Below, in pieces: positions 41,175-50,300 of a stretch of DNA of 64,000 bases. The notes under the pieces were generated by a model, which ran no database searches, had not been told where the DNA came from, and worked only from the letters and a program-made list of their open reading frames with translations. The stretch spans positions 24,158 through 88,157 of the IMG/VR virus record IMGVR_UViG_3300028734_000017; one strand, 5' to 3'. The position numbers and the translations under genes are program-made. The DNA comes from a virus. The stretch's first letter is position 1; each line of letters starts with the position of its first letter.

Positions 41175-41483
41175 ATGAAATGGTATGTAAAAATCGAAAA
41201 CAAGCCTAACTTGCGCATAGCCGTAACTTATGATGGGCTTACAAATACTCTTATCTTTACTGGCGAATACAAAGAAAAGAATCTTCTATGGATTCCGATA
41301 ACCAGAAATGAGGTTAAGTATTCAAATGAGACATTTGAGATAATCTCAGAAATTCTGTATAACGTCCATATAAAGATGGCGGCAGTCGTTGACAATATAA
41401 ATTATATCGCTAATCAGTTCGAAAGCATAAAACTGATTGAAGTGGTTGACGATGCCGAAAATACTATAGGCGAAATAGATTAG
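41175..41483 (+). CDS. Small hypothetical protein behind helicase
   Basis: 102 residues, beta-rich N-terminus (MKWYVKIENKPNLRIAVTYDG) and a C-terminal helix. It starts 3 nt after the helicase stop. It ends with consecutive TAG and TAA codons. The function is unknown; expression with the helicase is likely. Confidence 0.5.
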   Translation: MKWYVKIENKPNLRIAVTYDGLTNTLIFTGEYKEKNLLWIPITRNEVKYSNETFEIISEILYNVHIKMAAVVDNINYIANQFESIKLIEVVDDAENTIGEID

Positions 41484-41503
41484 TAAATGGCTTTAAATGG
41501 TGA

Positions 41504-43000
41504 TCAATATGACCATTTAAAGCCATTCATTGTTTTATTATCTTTACACCATCTTGATATTGTAGACTGATTAACACCCTCAGACTTAGAAGCTATTAAT
41601 GTGGACTCATATGTATTTATTATGATGTTATTTAGATTTCTTTTGTAAACTGTTTTACATAATACTTCCTTCTGTTTATCAGATATACCATTTTTTAATT
41701 TAGTTTGACTTATTTTATCCTTTGTGGTCTGATCTCTTTCTTTACCGAGCCAGAATTTTGGAGAATTTATGCTCAATTCTGTTTTTTCATCATCTGTCTT
41801 TGCTTTGCCGTATTTTTTTGCGTTATCAGACCCAGCAAGAGATATTCGCTTATTTATCCATTCAGTGCTTTGCTTAATTCCTAAATGTGATCTTGACATT
41901 TTCTCAAGAGTTTCTGTAGATGGAATTGAATTACATCCGCCAGATTCTATGTTATATCCAAATTTTCGATCATTTGATTTATATTTCGAAATGTAATAGA
42001 TTTCTTTTTCATTTAGTTCGGTTATATTTGTGGCACTATCAATCATGGTGAATTCAAATGCATCCCAGCCATATTTATTAAATGAGTTTAATAAATATTG
42101 ATTATAAAATGCACCTTTATTATATGCACTTTTATACTCCCATATTCTTTTATTAAGTGTTCGAGTTGTTTGACCTATATAGATTTTACCGTTTAATGCA
42201 TTAGTTATTTTATATATATAACCAAAAATAACCATATTATTCTCATTCAATCTGATAACGTATCGTAATTTACCACAGTTCCACACCCTTTTAGAATCAT
42301 CCCTTATCATACTTTTTTGTATGTCGCTAATTTCATTGTTTCTAAAAAATTTAGTGCCGTAAGTAAATTTATGATATAAAATATTTGAACTTTTTAATAA
42401 AATCTTGTAATCTGGTTGAATAACTTTATTCAGATAAAAATTATTTGAATCATATATATTTTTATCTTTATTTGTATAATTTAGATCGGCGTATGATGTT
42501 ATTTTTAATGGCTTATAATCGTTTATGAATTGTTTTAAAATCTTAGAAAAAACTCCAACGACAATATGTCCTAAACTTATCGAAAATCTTGACAAATCAA
42601 ATTCATTATCATTTTGTTTGCCGTTCATTTTTGATTTATTATCGAAAGTCATGACAGCAATCAGCTCCTCATTTTTATAAGCACCGTAAAAAATTTGAGA
42701 CTTATCAGTTCCTTGTATGTGATTTACATTTAAAAAATCATTTTTTACAGTATTTTCAATGTGTCGTATTTTACATTCTCTAGCATTAATTCTTATTTGA
42801 TCTCTAAAATTCAACTTATTTATCTTATCTTTTATGATGTTTTTATGATGTTTTAAATCATGATAATTATAAATTATACAGTTTTCATAAGATGTTAAAT
42901 AATTTTCTTTAATTTTTTTTAAATCCCCTCTGTTCATCGTGATCATATCATCGATGCTTAGAAATAGGATTATAGTTTTATTATAAACCAGATTCCTCAT
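41504..43000 (-). CDS. GNAT-like / GIY-YIG fused homing endonuclease
   Basis: 498 residues in three parts. Residues about 70-250 (ARECKIRHIENTVKNDFL, NHIQGTDKSQIFYGAYKNEELIAVMTFD, FDLSRFSISLG, ITSYADLNY) form a domain common in phages beside mobile nucleases, probably an acyltransferase-like fold. Residues 258-355 are a GIY-YIG nuclease (GYIYKITN, IYIGQTTR with Arg280, Glu in NEKEIYYI). Residues 370-498 hold NUMOD-type DNA-binding repeats and a terminal HTH (SKSEGVNQSTISRWCKDN). Fusion of the first domain with GIY-YIG is unusual. It overlaps the gene before it by 20 nt. Confidence 0.85.
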   Translation of the reverse strand: MRNLVYNKTIILFLSIDDMITMNRGDLKKIKENYLTSYENCIIYNYHDLKHHKNIIKDKINKLNFRDQIRINARECKIRHIENTVKNDFLNVNHIQGTDKSQIFYGAYKNEELIAVMTFDNKSKMNGKQNDNEFDLSRFSISLGHIVVGVFSKILKQFINDYKPLKITSYADLNYTNKDKNIYDSNNFYLNKVIQPDYKILLKSSNILYHKFTYGTKFFRNNEISDIQKSMIRDDSKRVWNCGKLRYVIRLNENNMVIFGYIYKITNALNGKIYIGQTTRTLNKRIWEYKSAYNKGAFYNQYLLNSFNKYGWDAFEFTMIDSATNITELNEKEIYYISKYKSNDRKFGYNIESGGCNSIPSTETLEKMSRSHLGIKQSTEWINKRISLAGSDNAKKYGKAKTDDEKTELSINSPKFWLGKERDQTTKDKISQTKLKNGISDKQKEVLCKTVYKRNLNNIIINTYESTLIASKSEGVNQSTISRWCKDNKTMNGFKWSY

Positions 43001-43352
43001 ATATTCTATGTATTAGCGTTTGTGATCTTTTTGAGGGTGCTTTTGTTAAAAATGCTGAATATCTTGACTCATTATAATTGATATCAAAATCATATTGATT
43101 TTTTGTAATATCTATGATTGTGCCATCAAGTTTATTTTTTAAAAACCAGTGAGTATCGTTATTTATTTTTAATATTGATGGACAATAAATTTCCTTTTCG
43201 TCATCATCTAATAAATGATATAACGTTTCAGTTGCAACATAACAGTGACCTGTATATTTGTTTCTGAATGGCATTTTTCTGTATTTAGGCTTTAATAAGC
43301 TGTCATCCAGATTTTCGATTATTAATTTAATTAATTCTTTCATATTTTTCAC
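42981..43352 (-). CDS. Small conserved phage protein with Cys/His/Asp pattern
   Basis: 123 residues. The order GHCYVATETLYHLL, THWFLKN, TIIDITKNQYDF, and AFLTKAPSKRSQTLIHRI matches a small protein I have seen repeatedly in T4-type phages; no experimental function is known to me. The Cys, His and Asp spacing recalls papain/transglutaminase-like folds, but this is a guess. It is the first gene behind the host-type promoter at 43376-43406 and overlaps the endonuclease start by 20 nt. Confidence 0.6.
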   Translation of the reverse strand: MKNMKELIKLIIENLDDSLLKPKYRKMPFRNKYTGHCYVATETLYHLLDDDEKEIYCPSILKINNDTHWFLKNKLDGTIIDITKNQYDFDINYNESRYSAFLTKAPSKRSQTLIHRIYEESGL

Positions 43353-43375
43353 GCATCTTATTTACTAATGCGATG

Positions 43376-43406
43376 CAAAGATAAAAAAAAGGACTCACAA
43401 ATGCAA
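43376..43406 (-). promoter_or_regulatory. Bacteroidetes-type host promoter (TTG-N20-TATCTTTG)
   Basis: Minus strand: TTG (43406-43404), exactly 20 nt, TATCTTTG (43383-43376). The ATG at 43352 follows 23 nt after. The -33 box and spacer lie within the terminator of the capsid operon. Confidence 0.75.
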
Positions 43407-43416
43407 GTCCTTTTTT
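43385..43416 (-). terminator. Terminator of the capsid operon
   Basis: AAAAAAGGACT (43385-43395) pairs with AGTCCTTTTTT (43406-43416) around a 10-nt loop, ending in T6+ on the minus strand, 15 nt after the capsid stop. It overlaps the next promoter. Confidence 0.85.
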
Positions 43417-43430
43417 AAATATATTTACGA

Positions 43431-45074
43431 CTAGTTTAAATCGCCGATTCCGAATGTCTGTAGACCATCGCAGAAGATTCTACCGAAGTAACGGTTAAGA
43501 ACCATTTTCTTAGCATAACGAGTGATGATACCACGTATTGGTGTGAAATCAAAAGGGTTATACATTACAGGTGTTAACTGCATGGGAACGTAGGGAGCAT
43601 AAATGTAACCGGTTTCTAGGATACTTGTTCCTTTGTGACCGATAAGGATCGTGTTTGCTGGTGCATATGGGTCACGATACACAAGGTAACGTGCTGATAA
43701 TGTACCTACTTTTTCGATACCCATGTTATATTTATCCTGTTCTGGGTCTGCATTAGACACGTGGAAATACTCTAAGTCATCCATTACGGCACTAACTTCT
43801 GGAGAAACAACGATCCAAGATGCGCCACCACGAAGGGTAGATTTGTGAATCTGAGCACTGATCTGGTTGATCTTGGTTAACAAGGTCTGATTCCAGTCTT
43901 TCTGTGTACCCATGTAGGCAGTAGTCTGACGTCTAAGACCGTTATAGTCCCAACGTGCTGTCCAAGCTGCACCTCTACGTAAGTCACGTAAGATTTCTCT
44001 GTCGATTTCAGCTGCCATTTGTTCTGACAATAAAGCAGTCAATTCAGCTTCTGCATCGATGTTGTGGAATGCGCTAACGTCCTGTGCAAGTTCTGGAGTC
44101 CACTGTGATCTCATTTTACGAGTTTCAACAGAAACAGTTACCTGATCAAGAACGAAAGTTACCTCAGCCATGTGAGAATCTTCTTCAAGATCGCTGTATG
44201 TTCTGTAAGTATAGTTGAAAGTTACGCCAGAAGTTGCAGCTGATAATGGTTGGTAACCATCTGCGCCTGGGTATGTTAGGTCAACGATCAATTCAATAAC
44301 GCCAGCTGTATTGACAATTGCTTGTCCGTATTTCTGAACCTTAACATTGAAAGGAAGAGTTGCTCCAGCAAGAATGCTTTCAGTTGCAAAAGCAGCTGGT
44401 GCATTGAAGGCTGTGTTGGAAGTGATTTTCAAACCTGCAAGGAATGATTCAGTATCCTGAGCAGCACCCTTAGGCCCGATCAATTTACCTTGTTCTGTTG
44501 CAGTGAAACCACTGAATTTTACACTTACATACTTGTCACCAACAACATATGTTGAAACAGTTGTACCTGTGTTAGTGGTAATTTCCCCTTTAGAGTTGTC
44601 GAACAATGAAGTTCCTTCGTCGTTGTAGCTCTGAGCATAGAATGCATCATACAATGAACGTGATTCGTACTGAGTACCAGCATCTGGTTGATTGTCAGCA
44701 GCATTTCCATAAGCACCACGAGGGGCCGTATGAGGAGCAGTACTAGTTTTAGGGTTGATGTAATACAATTTACCGATAGGTAAATTCAACGCCTGAACAC
44801 TAACGATATCGTTGGCAAGCAATTTTGCGAATACCCTACGAATTACAGGGAACGCAACAGTCTCAAACTGACCTGATGATGCTGAATCGGTTGATTCATT
44901 GATCATATAAGATAACTGGTTTTCGAAAAGCTGTGCGCAGTTTTCTTTTACATGTCCGTCAAGACCTTTAAGCAAACCGATTTTTTCCCAACGGTTTGTA
45001 GTTATTTCTCTTTGTTCACGAAGTTGTTTAAGACCAATGTTTCCTACTTCGTTACTTTCTGTTAAAAATCCCAT
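43431..45074 (-). CDS. Major capsid protein precursor (gp23-like)
   Basis: 547 residues. The N-terminus RWEKIGLLKGL (28-38) and NCAQLFENQLSYMINE (45-60) correspond to the T4 gp23 propeptide. After it, GQFETVAFPVIRRVFAKLLANDIVSVQ (69-95) parallels gp23's GAVTQIGPAVMGMVRRAIPNLIAFDICGVQ. The C-terminal region contains RGGASWIVVSPEVSAVM and YDPYAPANTILIGHKG-type segments as in gp23. The HK97-fold shell is expected, cut from its propeptide by the prohead protease. A likely site is I58-N59-E60, matching the (I/L)-x-E rule. Ends with TAG, with TAA two codons later. Confidence 0.95.
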   Translation of the reverse strand: MGFLTESNEVGNIGLKQLREQREITTNRWEKIGLLKGLDGHVKENCAQLFENQLSYMINESTDSASSGQFETVAFPVIRRVFAKLLANDIVSVQALNLPIGKLYYINPKTSTAPHTAPRGAYGNAADNQPDAGTQYESRSLYDAFYAQSYNDEGTSLFDNSKGEITTNTGTTVSTYVVGDKYVSVKFSGFTATEQGKLIGPKGAAQDTESFLAGLKITSNTAFNAPAAFATESILAGATLPFNVKVQKYGQAIVNTAGVIELIVDLTYPGADGYQPLSAATSGVTFNYTYRTYSDLEEDSHMAEVTFVLDQVTVSVETRKMRSQWTPELAQDVSAFHNIDAEAELTALLSEQMAAEIDREILRDLRRGAAWTARWDYNGLRRQTTAYMGTQKDWNQTLLTKINQISAQIHKSTLRGGASWIVVSPEVSAVMDDLEYFHVSNADPEQDKYNMGIEKVGTLSARYLVYRDPYAPANTILIGHKGTSILETGYIYAPYVPMQLTPVMYNPFDFTPIRGIITRYAKKMVLNRYFGRIFCDGLQTFGIGDLN

Positions 45075-45117
45075 AGTTTTTTTAATTTTTATTCTTTATT
45101 TCTTATGTTTGCCTAAA

Positions 45118-46461
45118 TTATCTTTTTTCAACGTAGTCAATAACCTTCTGCATTCTTCTCATGTGCTCGTTATTGATGTAAGTAGTTTTTTCGCTCACTT
45201 CATCTAATTTTTGTTTTGAAGACGGCTGTATAGAGGCTGATACTTTCGCTTCAAGACTTTCAGTGATAGGTTTCTTTCCTTTTTTCATTTCTGAAATAAC
45301 GGATTTGTACTTATTCTGTGATTCGGTGATATCATTAATGTTTTTGAATTCATTAATAACTTTTAATTTTTCTTGTTGAGTCAATGCTAATTCTTCATTT
45401 ATCAAGATATTGTTAACATGTGCAAGGTTGGTATTAAATACAGCCATTTCTTTTAACTGAGTTCTGTATTTTCCCAAGGCAGTTTTGTATTTGTCGATAA
45501 TTGCCGTAGCTTCTTCGTTCAACTTAATAGTAGCATTCAATTTCTTGGTTACTGCTTTGTTTTCGTTGATAAGTCCAGCTACTTTCTTTTTAGACTCTTG
45601 CATAAAGGCTGGAGACTGATCCTTTTCGCCTGCGCTAAGATATTCATTGTTTGGGGTATGTCTGCCAGTGTTGTTACGTCTAGCAGTATAAGACAAACCA
45701 TGAGATTCATCAACTTCGGGTTCATTTGAAAATTCTTCTTCCTGTAATGCACTGTCGATTTCGTCGTCAGATGGAAGTTCGATTTCATATACAGAATCAA
45801 GACCTTCTTCCGCACCTGCTTCTGTTGAATCGTCAAATGATGTTTCTGCACCTGCTTCTGTGTCACCTGTGACATCAGTTTCTGGTTCAGTACCTTCAAG
45901 ACCCATTGCAGCTATAATGCTATCCAATTTATTTCTTAATTCGATTAATTCGTTTCCAACACTTTCGTCGTCGCCAACTTCTTCGCCTGCGGCTTTTTCA
46001 CCTGCTTCTTCACCTTCTGGTTCATTGCCTTCAATTCCGCCATCTGGAGCTTCTTCGCCTGTGTCGCTCATGTTATCAAATTCTGATAATTCCCTTTCAA
46101 TGTCTTCCATTGTCAGAGACATGCCACCAGCATTTGCGTCACCTTCTGTTTGATCAAATTCTTCTTTGATTACATCCTTTGCTGGGATGTCTTTACCTTT
46201 AACTTTTTTCTCGGTCTCTTTGGTTTTCATAACAGAATCTTTGTTTTTTTTATCGTCCGATTCTTCGGACTCTTTATTTTTGTCAACATCATCCTTGTCG
46301 GATTCTTCTGTTGATTTTTTATTTTTCTTAAATTCTTCCTTGATCAATTCGCTGATCTTAGCAGGGTATTCTTCAGCCAACAAATTTTTAGCTCTTGCCG
46401 TAGCAGCTTCTTTCAATTGGTTGTACTCTATTAAGGCTTCTTTTAATTTATTCTTTTCCAT
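45118..46461 (-). CDS. Prohead core / scaffolding protein (gp22 position)
   Basis: 447 residues, very acidic and largely helical. A charged Lys/Glu/Ser-rich N-terminal half, long Glu/Gly/Asp stretches around 110-260 and a heptad-rich C-terminal part (AVTKKLNATIKLNEEATAIIDKYKTALGKY). It lies between protease and capsid genes, as T4 gene 22 does, and has the composition of a core protein that is degraded during maturation. Sequence identity with gp22 is not visible, as usual for scaffolds. The start has an imperfect late motif 33 nt upstream. Confidence 0.75.
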   Translation of the reverse strand: MEKNKLKEALIEYNQLKEAATARAKNLLAEEYPAKISELIKEEFKKNKKSTEESDKDDVDKNKESEESDDKKNKDSVMKTKETEKKVKGKDIPAKDVIKEEFDQTEGDANAGGMSLTMEDIERELSEFDNMSDTGEEAPDGGIEGNEPEGEEAGEKAAGEEVGDDESVGNELIELRNKLDSIIAAMGLEGTEPETDVTGDTEAGAETSFDDSTEAGAEEGLDSVYEIELPSDDEIDSALQEEEFSNEPEVDESHGLSYTARRNNTGRHTPNNEYLSAGEKDQSPAFMQESKKKVAGLINENKAVTKKLNATIKLNEEATAIIDKYKTALGKYRTQLKEMAVFNTNLAHVNNILINEELALTQQEKLKVINEFKNINDITESQNKYKSVISEMKKGKKPITESLEAKVSASIQPSSKQKLDEVSEKTTYINNEHMRRMQKVIDYVEKR

Positions 46462-46494
46462 ATTAATAATCGTAATTAATTTAATATTTTACTA

Positions 46495-46504
46495 ATAAAT
46501 ACAT
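46495..46504 (-). promoter_or_regulatory. Weak late promoter motif (TGTATTTATT)
   Basis: The minus strand reads TGTATTTATT, two changes from consensus, 33 nt before the scaffold ATG at 46461. The capsid gene behind it has no motif of its own. Confidence 0.4.
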
Positions 46505-46546
46505 TTCATTTGTAAAAAAGTATATATTTTTAATAAAATAATTTAT

Positions 46547-47227
46547 TTATAGTAAAAATTTATCGAGTGCATTTAACATCTTATCCTCGCTCTCACTCAG
46601 CTTTTTAGTTGCAACAATTGGTTTTTCACCGTTATCTGGAAACAAAAAGGCCCCAGGCGTACTAGGTGAACTAACTAAGTCAAAGCTAATTAGCTCGAAA
46701 TCGTCTTGCACATAATTCTCGCCTCTGATCTCTTTTAATGTTCCAACGCCTCTAGAAGAAATCCCTAATTTGATCTTATTCATAATGTATAAAAGTATCT
46801 TATCGCCTATAACAGATACAACGCCACTTCTTATGAAACCTGGGCTGACGATCAATTTTAGCTTACCATATAAAGTATTTTCGTTATCATCAGTGCCCCA
46901 CCACATCTTTGTGATCATATGTGATATGTTTTGTAATGATATAACAGAACTATCTGGATGGTCTGTTTCGCCCATAGCCTGATTGTTATCTACCAGCTTT
47001 TGGTATTCCAAAATTTGCGGCAATAACACTTCCTTGGAATATATTCTACCGTTCTTATTTTTTACACCCCATTTCTGCAAAATACACGTAATCATCACTG
47101 GTTCATTTTCTTTAAACTGAAAACTTTCCGTAATGAGTTCTTGATTTAGTTCTGCTGATATGTAGCCTGAATCAGATTCAATCAATATCCCGAATCCACA
47201 CTCGCCTTTTTTTAATATATTGCTCAT
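46547..47227 (-). CDS. Prohead core protease (gp21-like)
   Basis: 226 residues. The S78-type herpesvirus-fold serine protease triad can be placed: His90 in GETDHPDSS, Ser157/158 in KLGISSRGVG, and Asp183 in SFDLVSSP. WGVKNKNGRIYSKEVL (53-68) and SPGFIRSG are further conserved landmarks of T4 gp21. It cleaves scaffold, capsid and other head proteins after (I/L)-x-Glu. Length fits T4 gp21 (212). Transcribed from a late motif 18 nt upstream. Confidence 0.9.
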   Translation of the reverse strand: MSNILKKGECGFGILIESDSGYISAELNQELITESFQFKENEPVMITCILQKWGVKNKNGRIYSKEVLLPQILEYQKLVDNNQAMGETDHPDSSVISLQNISHMITKMWWGTDDNENTLYGKLKLIVSPGFIRSGVVSVIGDKILLYIMNKIKLGISSRGVGTLKEIRGENYVQDDFELISFDLVSSPSTPGAFLFPDNGEKPIVATKKLSESEDKMLNALDKFLL

Positions 47228-47245
47228 CTAATGTGTTATTTTCTA

Positions 47246-47255
47246 TATAAATAGT
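47246..47255 (-). promoter_or_regulatory. Late promoter motif (ACTATTTATA variant)
   Basis: Minus-strand ACTATTTATA, 18 nt before the protease ATG at 47227. Confidence 0.6.
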
Positions 47256-47290
47256 TGAGATTAAATATAAAGTAGTATTTTTGTTTATTA

Positions 47291-47300
47291 ACTATTTATT
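47291..47300 (+). promoter_or_regulatory. Weak late promoter motif (ACTATTTATT) for the hub gene
   Basis: Plus-strand ACTATTTATT, 13 nt before the hub ATG at 47314. A TATTTTTG box at 47276-47283 with TTG 18 nt upstream may be an additional, suboptimal host-type promoter. Confidence 0.4.
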
Positions 47301-47313
47301 TTAAACTTATACA

Positions 47314-50300
47314 ATGGCTGTCAATTTAATCGATCCTAATGAAATAAATAATGAGAATGTTATTAATGGTGCTCCACAGTATCAAGACATGCATATTTTC
47401 GCCAAATTAACAGCCACTGCAAAGGATAGAACTGTTATAACTATTAATGGCAACTCTGCCAAAGTGAAGACAGAAAGTGGATCAGATTTTGAAACCAATT
47501 TTCTAGGTGGAAATAAGAACCTTGACTTTACCACAAATTGGTATGACGGAAGTACACCGAATACTCAGGAAGCATTTGGTATTACGTCTATAAAAACTGT
47601 TATTAATTCGTCCTTCATACCGCAGGTGAATATCAAATTTGCTGACATTCGAGGATTATCATTCTTTAATAATGCCGAATCACCATATAGAATATTATTT
47701 GACTTTCCGCCTCCAACATTTGAGCTGACCATAAAAGGATTTTATGGAAAGGCTCTTACATATAAATTACATTTAGTTAAATATACTAGTGAGTTTCAGT
47801 CAGAAACTGGCAACTTTGTTATTGATGCAGACTTTGTAGCTATGACTTATGCACCATTAAGCGATGTCTTGCTTCAATATTCGGCTCATACAGCATTTAT
47901 AGGTAAAGGCGAAACGCTTAGCACCAATGTTGGTGTTAGACCTACTAATACGCTTGATCTTATCGAAAAGATTAAGAATTTGTATTCGGTTTTACCAAAC
48001 AAAATAAAAAATGATGTTAACAGTGGCGTATTAACAAAGTCAATTACAGGTATTGAAAATAATTCAGAAGCCTTTACATTCCTTTCGTCATTCAAAGAAG
48101 ACGAATACTTAAGAGTAGGTAGTCCTGAGATATATACACTGACAACCGATGCCGCTAAGACAGATAATGAGCAATTGGTACTAATTCCATCCTTTAACAG
48201 CTATAGAAGCAAATATAAGGACTATAATTATGTCACTAAGAATTCACCAAAGCCAGCCTTATTAATAGGATTTGAAACAGGTGTTTTGGCTGGAACTACA
48301 ACTATTACCCCAACGCAAGTTTTTACAACTGTAACTGACAGCACTACCAATATGTTGATAAATGCTTTGAAGAATTATACTACAGAAGTTATTAAAAGGT
48401 TTGATCTTTTATTCTCTGGCGATGCTCTATCTTTTACAGGTACTATAAAATCGCCTAAAATAATTAACAATATGAGCAGAAACGGCAATAGAATCGTTGA
48501 ATATGTTTGTATTGATATTACTGATATGTATAACTTATTGCGTAGCCAAAGTGCTAAGTCCACAAATTCAAAAAATAAAGCTAGCGATGACTTAACTACG
48601 AATATAAATAAAATGGTATATGACATTCTGGGTATGAACCCTACCATATATAATATATTCGAAATATTGTTAGATGATGTTGACACATTTTTCGATGCTC
48701 TAAGATATACCGCAAATAAGGCACAGAATGAACATACTATTGATAAGGGTTTATTTGTAGCTGATAAGGCGTATACTAATGGAGAGCAGCAGAATACAGA
48801 TGTAATCTATTCGTTTCCATTGATTATCGAAAACAATAAAAGAGAGTCGCCTATAGACCTGCGTGAGAGAATGGGTATTAAATTTCCAGAATTAGACTTT
48901 ATTGACGATTATATTGCAACTTACTTAAAATATAAGAAAGAGCTAAAAAAATTACACAGTAAAGATAATGCAAATACAAACGGCGACAATGTTTGGATTC
49001 CATTCACGCCAGCCGATTCAGTGTTTGCCACCAGTCATTCAACTGGCAGTATGACACCATATGATAATCCTAGGGATGCTGGCTATACATATGGTAAACT
49101 AATTGAAAGATATAACGTATTGACTAATACTGTACGCAATGCTGTTCTTAACAACGAATTATATACGCAAATGTATAGTAATTCTGAGGCTATTAATTTA
49201 GCAAATTCAATTCAGGATTCTGTTGTTGTTGATATGATGATCACTCAATCAGATAAATACGCTTCGGATATCAGTTCTTTTCTAACATATGCAAAAAATG
49301 AATTATCATCACTATATAATTTCGAGGACGCATCAGCCAATTTAAATGGCGTTGATTTTTATACGTCACGCGAAAATGATAACTACGTCGGGTTTGAGAT
49401 TAATAATAAGCTAGACATAACGCCAAAATCTGACGTAACAGACGAAAGCGATCCATTAAATGCTGCCATAAAGAAAATGAGACCGCCAGTATGGGCATTC
49501 ATTGATACAGACTATTATGGAAAGAAATACTTTTACTCAAAGGAAAATGTTTTAGTTATTAAAGACACTAATAATACGCCTGACATGCCTTTCACCGCTA
49601 CAAAATTCTTGTGTGGACATGGTGACGCAACATCGCACACAATTGATCAATTGTTTAACAGTGGAAATATTCTATACGACTCATTGGTAGACAAGGTTAC
49701 TGCCTTTGAGTTGAAAAATGCAGGCGACTTTATAGACATATGGTCAACATTTTTGGGCGCACATGCTAAAACGTTATTTGACACTTATGGCATGACAACA
49801 TTGAATGATCCAGAAATGTTATCTTTATTTTATTTGTCCAGCTTTGGAAATACATGCTCAATGTTTAACAAAGCACCAAATTATCTTAATGAGTCAACAT
49901 TTTCATTTGCATCTATTGTGGAAATGCCAGAATTTATGCCAGCATACATTGGAGCAATATTGAGGGTATCATCATCGTCATTTAAAGTTGATGCAATGAA
50001 AGAATTATTTAGTAATATAGCTAATGTGCATTTATTTGCTGATATGCATGACTGTAACAAATATTTGAGCAAGAATGATAAAGCCGCATTTATTGCGCAA
50101 TATAACGATTTTATGGCTAGCCGTTTTCCACAGCTAAGACTTGCGATGGCTAATATGTATACAGTTGCTTTAAATAGAGACGTACTTAATCGTACTAAAT
50201 ATTACGAAGAAGCTATTACTAGCGCAGGTATTGATAAATTGATGATGAATAGGATTTATCTGATAAATTATAACGAGATTACATTTAAAATGACTCCAGA

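Noticed and set aside
45860-46495. Hydrophobic Ser/Pro-rich plus-strand frames opposite the scaffold gene
   Set aside because: They are complements of acidic Glu/Asp codons, which produce false Ser/Phe/Leu-rich 'membrane' frames.
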